DNA of 11,304 nt from Ruminococcus sp. UBA4350. GTDB taxonomy: Bacteria > Bacillota > Clostridia > Oscillospirales > Ruminococcaceae. A program made the position numbers and the translations under genes. The DNA is taken from assembly GCA_002394125.1 (NCBI GenBank), contig DGSY01000105.1, forward strand, positions 1-11,304. The letters run 5' to 3'. The notes beneath the pieces are model-generated. The model did no database searches. It was not told where the DNA came from and worked only from the letters and a program-made list of their open reading frames with translations. Of this stretch, positions 6,149 through 11,304 are shown piece after piece. How positions within the stretch are numbered: the first letter of the stretch is position 1; the number at the start of each line of letters is the position of its first letter.

Positions 6149-8473
6149 ATGAAAAAATGGAGAACGGCAGCTGTCCTGTCGGCGGCTGTCATGCTCGCAG
6201 GAACCGCGCAGCTTGTACCGGCTGCGGATGCCTCTGCGGAAGCGGCGCATGATTATGCGAAGGCACTGCAAATGTCGCTCTATTTCTATGAGTGTCAGCA
6301 GGCCGGCCCGCTGCCGGAATGGAACCGCGTCGAATGGCGTGCCGATGCGACCGTCAATGACGATCTGAACGGCGGCTGGTATGACGCGGGTGACCATGTC
6401 AAATTCAATCTGCCGATGGCGTATTCTGCCGCGATGCTCGCATGGGGACTTTATGAGTATCCCGACGGCGTCAAGGCCTGCGGCGAATTGACAAACTATG
6501 TCAACAACCTGAAATGGACGCTGGATTATCTGGCGCAGTGCGATCTCGGCGACGAGGCGATCTTTCAGGTCGGTCTCGGACAGGTTGACCACAGCTGGTG
6601 GGGGCCTGTCGAGCTGATTGAATACGGTATGCTGGATCAGGGCAAGAAGGAACCCCGTGGACATCTGGCCGGCCGTGACTGCTCCGCCGTTACCGCTGAA
6701 ATGGGCGCTGCCCTCGCAGCCGGCGCTGCCGCACTGAAAGGTCAGGTCGATCAGAGCGTGCTGGATGACTATATCAAGCACTCGAAGAATCTGTTCAAAA
6801 TGGCAGATGCAGACCGGAGCGACGATTACTATCAGGATTCCGATGCGAAGGGCTTCTACCGCTCCAGCCATTTCTATGATGAGCTGTTCTGGTGCGCGAA
6901 CTGGCTGTATATCGCGACCGGCGACAAGGCGTATCTTGATAAGGCGGCGACCTATATCCCGAATCTCGGCAAGGAAATGGGACAGGATTGCCTGAAGTAC
7001 ACATGGTCGCAGTGCTGGGACGATGTGCAGCAGGGCGCGACGCTGCTCTATGCGATCAATACCGGCGATAAGGAATGGATCGCACAGGCCAAGAAGCATC
7101 TCAATTACTGGGCGAAAGAAGGCAAGCGGCTGGAGGGCGGACTTTGCTGGGTTGATTCGTGGGGCTGCCTGCGCTATGCAAATACGATCGGCTTCCTCGC
7201 GGCAGTCGGCACAGACCGTCTGTTCAAGGATGATCCGGAAGCAGCATCGTTCAAGGAGCTGTACGAATCGCAGATCAACTATACGCTCGGCGATAACCCG
7301 AACAAAATGCCTTATGTCTGCGGATATGCGGACAATGCTCCGTGCCATCCGCATCACCGTACCGCGCACGGCTCGTGGAAAAACAGTGATGAGACACCGG
7401 AGGAAAGCCGCCATATTCTTTACGGCGCGCTGGTCGGCGGCCCGAATGAGGACGGCTCCTTCAAGGACAAGCGCAACAACTTCGTCAACAACGAGGTTGC
7501 GACCGACTACAATTCCGGCTATACGGCGCTGCTCTGCAAGATGATCTCGGAATACGGCGGCAAATCTGATCCGGCATTCCCGTATCCGGAGACGCGTGAC
7601 GACGAGGTCTTTACCGAATGCAAGGTCACAAACAGCAAATCAGGCTCTACCTACAGCCTGAAGATCACGAATCACACCGCATGGCCGGCACGCCGCATCG
7701 ACAATCTCTCCATGCGCGTGTATGTTGATCTCAGCGAGGTCACTGCGGCGGGCTTTAAGGCATCGGATGTCGGAATCCGCTGCGACCGCGATCAGGCCGC
7801 GATGTACGCGTCAGAGGGCGTCAAGCCGGCGGAGATCTCCGAGCTGATCCACGACAGCGGCGATATTTATTACATTGAGGTCACGCTGCCGGACGGCCGT
7901 GCCGTTCTGCCGATCTCCGAGGGACGCCAGCAGTGCGAGATTCTGCTTGCGCTGGTCTATCCGAATTACGGCGACGGCTGGGATGCCACGAACGATTTTT
8001 CTGCGCAGGGCATCGGATCCGAAGCGAACACCAAGACCATGAATGTTCCGGTCTATGAAAACGGAAAGCTGATCTTCGGCAAGCAGCCGGACGGTGCTGT
8101 CGGAACCGGCTCGATCAGTGCAAGCCCGGCACCGGACGGCACACCGCGTCAGACAACGCCGCATGATGAGCCGTCTGTCACAACGACCGTAAAGCCGGTT
8201 GCTGAGACTACGACAACTGTGACAACGACAGTCTTAAACGACGATCCGGCTCCTTCGATTCTCTGGGGCGACGCGGATTGCAGCAAAACTGTCGATGTGA
8301 CGGATGCAGTTCTGATCGCACGCTACTATGCAGAGGATGAAACTGCTGTCATCACAAATCAGGGCAAGCTCAATGCTGATGTGACGCATGACGATGTGAT
8401 CTCAATGGATGACGCCGCCAAAATCCTTCAGGCGATCGCGAAGCTGATCAAAATGGAAGATTTGGCAAAGTAA
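6149..8473 (+). CDS. Cellulosomal endoglucanase, GH9-CBM3c-dockerin
   Basis: A 774-residue secreted beta-1,4-glucanase. GGGAGGG (6135-6141) sets the ATG. A Sec signal peptide (KKWR, hydrophobic core, probable cleavage between residues 26 and 30 near ASA-EA) precedes the GH9 catalytic domain (about 33-470). It contains GGWYDAGDHVKF with the base/nucleophile-water aspartates D79 and D82, QVGLGQVDHSWWGP, the GH9 signature HHRTAHGSW (403-410) and the catalytic acid E449 in NNEVATDYNSGY. A family 3c-type carbohydrate-binding module follows (about 484-640), with ITNHTAWPARRIDNLSMRVYVD and SGDIYYIEVTLPDG. This arrangement is typical of processive endoglucanases. A Thr/Pro/Val-rich linker (about 650-700) leads to a type I-like dockerin (704-770) with loops DADCSKTVDVTD and NADVTHDDVISMDD, which would bind a scaffoldin cohesin. 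The gene is monocistronic, with its own promoter, operator-like palindrome and terminator. Substrate choice among cellulose, lichenan and similar glucans is inferred. Confidence 0.95.
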   Translation: MKKWRTAAVLSAAVMLAGTAQLVPAADASAEAAHDYAKALQMSLYFYECQQAGPLPEWNRVEWRADATVNDDLNGGWYDAGDHVKFNLPMAYSAAMLAWGLYEYPDGVKACGELTNYVNNLKWTLDYLAQCDLGDEAIFQVGLGQVDHSWWGPVELIEYGMLDQGKKEPRGHLAGRDCSAVTAEMGAALAAGAAALKGQVDQSVLDDYIKHSKNLFKMADADRSDDYYQDSDAKGFYRSSHFYDELFWCANWLYIATGDKAYLDKAATYIPNLGKEMGQDCLKYTWSQCWDDVQQGATLLYAINTGDKEWIAQAKKHLNYWAKEGKRLEGGLCWVDSWGCLRYANTIGFLAAVGTDRLFKDDPEAASFKELYESQINYTLGDNPNKMPYVCGYADNAPCHPHHRTAHGSWKNSDETPEESRHILYGALVGGPNEDGSFKDKRNNFVNNEVATDYNSGYTALLCKMISEYGGKSDPAFPYPETRDDEVFTECKVTNSKSGSTYSLKITNHTAWPARRIDNLSMRVYVDLSEVTAAGFKASDVGIRCDRDQAAMYASEGVKPAEISELIHDSGDIYYIEVTLPDGRAVLPISEGRQQCEILLALVYPNYGDGWDATNDFSAQGIGSEANTKTMNVPVYENGKLIFGKQPDGAVGTGSISASPAPDGTPRQTTPHDEPSVTTTVKPVAETTTTVTTTVLNDDPAPSILWGDADCSKTVDVTDAVLIARYYAEDETAVITNQGKLNADVTHDDVISMDDAAKILQAIAKLIKMEDLAK

Positions 8474-8482
8474 ACGAATAAC

Positions 8483-8510
8483 GAAAAGCCTCACTGCGGT
8501 GGGGCTTTTC
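8483..8510 (+). terminator. Rho-independent terminator after the cellulase gene
   Basis: A 12-bp stem: GAAAAGCCTCAC (8483-8494) pairs with GTGGGGCTTTTC (8499-8510), with one G-U pair and a TGCG loop, then TCTT. The stem's own A and T runs make it potentially active on both strands. It lies 10 bases after the cellulase stop. Confidence 0.85.
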
Positions 8511-8520
8511 TCTTGCTGAT

Positions 8521-8554
8521 AAAAACGAGGGAAGACGCAGCAGCATCTTCCCTC
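8521..8554 (-). terminator. Rho-independent terminator of the mazG-HU-rqcP operon
   Basis: GAGGGAAGA (8527-8535) and TCTTCCCTC (8546-8554) form a perfect 9-bp stem, with two further inner pairs after one mismatch. Read on the minus strand, the stem is followed by G and then a T5 run (complement of 8521-8525). It begins 30 bases after the rqcP stop. Confidence 0.85.
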
Positions 8555-8583
8555 ATTTCGTTTTCTGTTCGGTTGACAGCGGA

Positions 8584-8826
8584 TCAGGGCATGATCGTGT
8601 AAAGCTCTGCCGCCTTGTCCTTGGTCACGACCTCCGAAACCGCAGCGACCTGCACCTTCATCGTGCGCTGGCCGAATGCGATCTCAATCACATCGCCGAC
8701 CTTGACCTCATAGGATGCGCGGGCAGGCTTGCCGTTGACGGAAACGCGGCCGGCATCGCAGGCTTCATTTGCGACGGTGCGGCGTTTCATCAGACGGGAA
8801 ACCTTGAGGTATTTATCGAGTCTCAT
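8584..8826 (-). CDS. rqcP: S4-domain RNA-binding protein, RqcP (YabO) type
   Basis: An 80-residue protein that is almost entirely an S4 fold (MRLDKYLKVSRLMKRRTVANEAC, then GRVSVNGKPARASYEVKVGDVIEI). This is the size and layout of RqcP/YabO. In Bacillus that protein stabilises the P-site tRNA on obstructed 50S subunits while RqcH adds alanine tails. R2 and R16, which are important for rRNA/tRNA contact in the studied homologue, are present. The alternative, an HslR/Hsp15 heat-shock protein, is less likely because that family carries an extra C-terminal extension and this one follows mazG and HU, the Firmicute rqcP context. Its ATG overlaps the HU stop as ATGA (8823-8826) and no good ribosome site is visible, so translation is probably coupled to HU. 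It is the last gene of its operon; no yabP or yabQ follows. Confidence 0.87.
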   Translation of the reverse strand: MRLDKYLKVSRLMKRRTVANEACDAGRVSVNGKPARASYEVKVGDVIEIAFGQRTMKVQVAAVSEVVTKDKAAELYTIMP

Positions 8827-9101
8827 TTCTTATTGACAGCCTCTTTCAGTGTTTTGGATGCGCGGAATGCCGGAGCCTTCTTGGCCGGCGTGGTCATCGG
8901 CTTGCCGGTCCGCGGGTTCTTCGTTTCCTTTGCCTTCCGGTCGTGAATCTCAAAGGTTCCGAGACCGGTCAGGTGTACTTTTTCGCCGTTGATGAGCGAC
9001 TCAATGATGACGGAAGTCACGAGCTCGAGCGCGTCATCGGCTTCCTTTCTGGTGCAGTTTCCCTTCTGCGCCAGTGCCGAAATCAGTTCGATCTTTGTCA
9101 T
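8823..9101 (-). CDS. hup: HU-family nucleoid protein
   Basis: A 92-residue DNA-bending histone-like protein of ordinary length. The N-terminal helices (MTKIELISALAQKGNCTRKEA) mediate dimerisation. The signature GLGTFEIHDRKAKETKNPRTG leads into the beta-arm, with the intercalating proline P63 in NPRTG. KKAPAFRASKTLKEAV is the standard end. I start it at ATG 9101, since GGAGG (9110-9114 on the minus strand) sits 8 bases upstream. A longer reading from a TTG at 9116 would put the start codon on the ribosome site itself and add MEDQT, which has no parallel in HU. It lies 83 bases after mazG and overlaps rqcP by four bases. As an abundant protein it may also have its own promoter in that gap, but none is convincing. 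HU versus IHF: it is an HU by context, as Firmicutes generally lack IHF. Confidence 0.94.
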   Translation of the reverse strand: MTKIELISALAQKGNCTRKEADDALELVTSVIIESLINGEKVHLTGLGTFEIHDRKAKETKNPRTGKPMTTPAKKAPAFRASKTLKEAVNKK

Positions 9102-9109
9102 GGTTTGAT

Positions 9110-9114
9110 CCTCC
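9110..9114 (-). promoter_or_regulatory. Ribosome site that decides the HU start
   Basis: GGAGG on the minus strand, 8 bases before ATG 9101. It overlaps the upstream in-frame TTG (9114-9116) and so rules that codon out as the likely start. Confidence 0.85.
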
Positions 9115-9184
9115 AAATTGCATCTCTTTGATTTTTATATCACATCCGTGCCGGAACAGACACGGCTGTTTCCTGTTTGATCTG

Positions 9185-10006
9185 TTATTCCAGATTCTCT
9201 TTTGCTTTTCCCCAGTAGACATCAAGCGTCTCAATGGGGAGTTCTTTCATTTCCCTGCCGTCCTGCCGGACAAGATTTTCGGTCTCAGCGAACCGGCGGA
9301 GAAACTTTTCTGCGGCACTGCGCAGTGCAGTTTCCGCATCAATATGCAGATGCCGGGCGGTATTGACACAGGAGAAGAGCAGGTCGCCGAATTCCTCCTC
9401 GATCTGTGCGCTGTCGCCGGACTGCATCGCGGCGGCAAGCTCATCGGTCTCCAGCCGGATATACTGAAATGCATCCTCGGCGGAGCGCCAGTCCATACCG
9501 GAACGGGAAGCGCGTTTGCCGAGCTTCTGCGCATACATCAGAGCCGGCAGCGCCTTGCAGACGCTTTCGAGCGTTTCCGTTGCTGTTTCCTGATGCTTGG
9601 ATTCCTGCTTGATGCTGTCCCAGTTTTTCAGCACCTCATCGCTGCTGGAGACCTTCGTTTCACCGAAAACGTGCGGATGCCGCTGGACGAGTTTTTTGCA
9701 GAGCTCATCGCAGATATCGTCAAATGTGAAATGTGACTGCTCGGCTTCGATCTGGCAGTGGAACACAACCTGCAGCAGCACATCGCCGAGCTCCTCTCGC
9801 ATCATTGGAACACTGTCTGCGTCGATCGCTTCGATCACCTCATAGCATTCCTCGATGAGATCCTGCCGGATGCTGGCATGGCTCTGTTCCTTGTCCCACG
9901 GGCAGCCGTTTTCGCTGCGCAGCACCTGCATGATCTGCAAGAGCTCATCAATGCCGTAATGAGAGCGGTCACGCAGGGCTGCGAGGGTTTCTTCACTGGT
10001 AATCAT
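9185..10006 (-). CDS. mazG: MazG nucleoside triphosphate pyrophosphohydrolase
   Basis: A 273-residue, two-domain MazG, which hydrolyses (d)NTPs, including non-canonical ones, to monophosphate and pyrophosphate. Domain 1 (about 20-125) opens with the hallmark NGCPWDKEQSHASIR (33-47) and has the Mg-binding pattern E52-E53-x-x-E56 and E72-x-x-D75 (EECYE, EELGD). Domain 2 (about 150-260) repeats it as RLETDELAAAM and EEEFGDLLF, after KRASRSGMDW. The length fits the bacterial family (about 260-280). The ATG at 10006 is preceded in frame by a stop codon (TAA, nine bases upstream), so no longer form exists. No ribosome site lies at normal distance, and the promoter's -10 box ends only eight bases before the ATG. 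It is the first gene of mazG-HU-rqcP. In Bacillus the same pair is yabN-yabO. Confidence 0.95.
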   Translation of the reverse strand: MITSEETLAALRDRSHYGIDELLQIMQVLRSENGCPWDKEQSHASIRQDLIEECYEVIEAIDADSVPMMREELGDVLLQVVFHCQIEAEQSHFTFDDICDELCKKLVQRHPHVFGETKVSSSDEVLKNWDSIKQESKHQETATETLESVCKALPALMYAQKLGKRASRSGMDWRSAEDAFQYIRLETDELAAAMQSGDSAQIEEEFGDLLFSCVNTARHLHIDAETALRSAAEKFLRRFAETENLVRQDGREMKELPIETLDVYWGKAKENLE

Positions 10007-10014
10007 ACGGTCTT

Positions 10015-10043
10015 ATTTTACCTCTTTTTGTTAGAAAATGCAA
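10015..10043 (-). promoter_or_regulatory. SigA-type promoter of mazG, predicting a leaderless or near-leaderless mRNA
   Basis: On the minus strand, TTGCAT (10043-10038), a 17-base spacer and TAAAAT (10020-10015). An A-rich stretch just upstream (around 10047-10057) resembles an UP element. The start site should fall between 10008 and 10006, that is, on or within two bases of the mazG ATG. Confidence 0.7.
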
Positions 10044-10100
10044 GCCTTTTTTCAATTTTGCATAATAATTGAATAATCGGACAAAACGCAGATGAATCAG

Positions 10101-10127
10101 GATGCATAATTTGTCGCATTATACATC
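10101..10127. repeat. Inverted repeat between trpS and mazG
   Basis: GATGCATAAT (10101-10110) and ATTATACATC (10118-10127) are inverted copies around 7 bases, with one G-T mismatch. It begins 12 bases after the trpS stop (minus-strand reading). No T-run follows on the minus strand, so it is a poor terminator. It could be a weak trpS 3' end structure or a protein site. The half-site TGCATAAT recurs at 10059-10066. Confidence 0.4.
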
Positions 10128-10138
10128 AAAAATGCAGC

Positions 10139-11146
10139 TCACAGTCTGTCGATGAATCCGACGCGGCGATAGACCTTGCGCAGCAGCTTGGAGGTCAGGC
10201 GATATGCCTGCTGTGCGCCGTTCGTCATGCATTCGGTCAGATACGCCTTGTCCGCGCTCAGGCGGGCATATTCGGTGCGCACGGGTTCCAGATGATCCGC
10301 AACCGCCTCGCCGACGGCAGTCTTGAAATCGCCGTAGCCTCTGCCCGCGAATTCCGCAGTGATCTCGTCATAGGTCTTGCCGGTGACAACGCTGTAGATC
10401 GACATGAGATTGTTGATGCCGTCCTTGCCCTCGCGGTAGCAGACCTCAGTATCGGAGTCGGTGACAGCGCGCTTGAATTTCCGCAGGATCGTATCCTTGT
10501 CGTCGAGAATGAAGATCGTCGCGTTTGCATTTTCGTCGGATTTGGACATCTTCTTGGTCGGATCCTGAAGCGACATCAGTCTTGCGCCGCTCTCCGGAAT
10601 GTAGCCCTCCGGCACAACAAATGTCTCACCGAAGCGCTGGTTGAAGCGCTGCGCAATATTGCGCGCAAGCTCCAGATGCTGCTTCTGGTCAGCGCCGATC
10701 GGAACGAGATCCGCGTTGTAGGCGAGGATATCAGCCGCCATCAGAACCGGATAGGTAAAGAGGCCGGCGTTGATATTGTCCGCGTGCTTCTGGCTCTTGT
10801 CCTTGAACTGCGTCATGCGGCTCAGCTCACCGAACATCGTGGAGCAGGACAGCACCCAGCTCAGCTCCGCGTGATGCGGATTCTGGCTCTGGACGAATGT
10901 GATGCTGCGCTTGGGATCCATGCCGCAGGCGAGCATCAGCGCGAAGGCATTCATCGTATTTTTGCGCAGTGCGGCAGGCTCCTGCATGACCGTGATCGCG
11001 TGCAGATCGGCGATCGCATAGATACATTCGTATTCGTCCTGTAATTTACCCCAGTTGCTGACAGCGCCGATGTAGTTGCCGAGGGTGAAAACGCCGGTCG
11101 GTTGGATCGCGCTGAAAATGCGCTTTTTCTTCTGCTGTTCTTCCAT
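10139..11146 (-). CDS. trpS: Tryptophanyl-tRNA synthetase
   Basis: A 335-residue class I synthetase that charges tRNA-Trp, close to the usual 325-340 residues. The N-terminal ATP-binding motif appears as PTGVFTLGNYIG (16-27), where TLGN replaces the HIGH-type sequence, as is common in bacterial TrpS. Tryptophan-pocket and dimer segments include YPVLMAADILAYNAD (132-146) and VPIGADQKQHLELARNIA (148-165). The second ATP motif KMSKSDEN is at 199-206. The C-terminal helical anticodon region ends GFIDRL. AAAGGAG lies about five bases before ATG 11146 and almost touches the stop codon of the preceding gene. The two are therefore probably co-transcribed, and no T-box leader can lie directly before trpS. 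Any tryptophan-responsive control would have to act upstream, outside the window. Confidence 0.96.
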   Translation of the reverse strand: MEEQQKKKRIFSAIQPTGVFTLGNYIGAVSNWGKLQDEYECIYAIADLHAITVMQEPAALRKNTMNAFALMLACGMDPKRSITFVQSQNPHHAELSWVLSCSTMFGELSRMTQFKDKSQKHADNINAGLFTYPVLMAADILAYNADLVPIGADQKQHLELARNIAQRFNQRFGETFVVPEGYIPESGARLMSLQDPTKKMSKSDENANATIFILDDKDTILRKFKRAVTDSDTEVCYREGKDGINNLMSIYSVVTGKTYDEITAEFAGRGYGDFKTAVGEAVADHLEPVRTEYARLSADKAYLTECMTNGAQQAYRLTSKLLRKVYRRVGFIDRL

Positions 11147-11157
11147 GAATACTCCTT

Positions 11158-11304
11158 TTACTTATTGACGTTCGGAACGAGCAGGGTTGTCGGGTCAATA
11201 CCGGCAGCCTTGTCCTTCATCTGTGCATTGTGCAGCTCACCCATGACGCGCTGATAGAGCACGAGCAGAGCGCGGAGCTCCGGTGTCTGCTGATTCGGCA
11301 GCGG
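11158..11304 (-). CDS. C-terminal fragment of an unidentified gene upstream of trpS
   Basis: The minus strand is open from the window edge to TAA (11160-11158), giving 48 residues that begin PLPNQQTPELRALLVLYQRV and end DPTTLLVPNVNK. The middle (TPELRALLVLYQRVMGELHNAQMK) looks like one amphipathic helix, and the tail is polar. I do not recognise the family. Codon choice resembles the neighbouring real genes, and the stop sits directly before the trpS ribosome site, so it is likely a genuine gene co-transcribed with trpS. The start and most of the protein lie beyond the window. Confidence 0.7.
   Translation of the reverse strand, partial: PLPNQQTPELRALLVLYQRVMGELHNAQMKDKAAGIDPTTLLVPNVNK

Noticed and set aside
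5468..7414. A 648-codon open frame on the minus strand across the nitroreductase, the cellulase promoter and the GH9 domain
   Set aside because: It is opposite two clear genes and a promoter, and its translation is rich in Arg and Ile with no recognisable domain. It is best explained as a shadow of GC-biased codons.
9102..9184. Possible separate HU promoter (TATAAA-like box) and a CCGTG/CACGG hairpin in the mazG-HU gap
   Set aside because: No acceptable -35 box lies 16-18 bases upstream of the A/T box, and the hairpin has only five pairs around a 10-base loop.
10292..11044. A 250-codon plus-strand open frame opposite trpS
   Set aside because: It is antisense to an unmistakable TrpS and has no ribosome site or recognisable motif.
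11147..11304. T-box or tryptophan riboswitch before trpS
   Set aside because: The region is coding for another gene up to 12 bases before the trpS ATG, leaving no space for a leader.

Overview
The window comes from a GC-rich Gram-positive anaerobe of the Ruminococcus/Oscillospiraceae type. The main clue is a secreted family 9 glycoside hydrolase that ends in a cellulosomal dockerin. This points to a cellulosome-forming Ruminococcus (R. champanellensis or R. flavefaciens-like, inferred from memory of those proteins and not from a search). Strong AGGAGG-type ribosome sites, SigA-type promoters and the Firmicute gene pairing of mazG with an RqcP-type S4 protein agree with this.

Layout, left to right. 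(1) 1-1170 (+): the C-terminal part of a large FAD-dependent dehydrogenase (COG2509 type), cut by the window edge. (2) 1190-6031 (+): a probable operon with a good SigA promoter. It encodes an OmpR/PhoB-type response regulator, an unusually large multi-pass sensor histidine kinase, a membrane acyltransferase (Acyltransferase_3) and a small nitroreductase. A repeated TAGTAT element covers the predicted transcription start and could be its operator. (3) 6071-8510 (+): a self-contained cellulase unit with a near-consensus promoter, an 18-bp perfect palindrome just after the predicted start site, the GH9-CBM3c-dockerin gene, and a rho-independent terminator. (4) 8521-10043 (-): a convergent housekeeping operon, mazG - HU - rqcP, with its own terminator and a promoter so close to the mazG ATG that the message should be leaderless or almost so. 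(5) 10139-11304 (-): trpS, preceded by the C-terminal end of an unidentified gene whose stop codon abuts the trpS ribosome site.

The two-component system and acyltransferase look like an envelope-sensing and envelope-modifying unit. The GH9 enzyme would be exported and docked onto scaffoldin for cellulose or beta-glucan hydrolysis. The minus-strand genes serve nucleotide sanitation (MazG), nucleoid structure (HU), rescue of stalled large ribosomal subunits (RqcP) and tRNA charging (TrpS). The usual downstream sporulation genes yabP and yabQ are absent after rqcP. I see no tRNA, rRNA, CRISPR array, insertion sequence or prophage. The most interesting unexplained signals are the two operator-like elements (1217-1241 and 6109-6126), the mazG start, and the kinase architecture.
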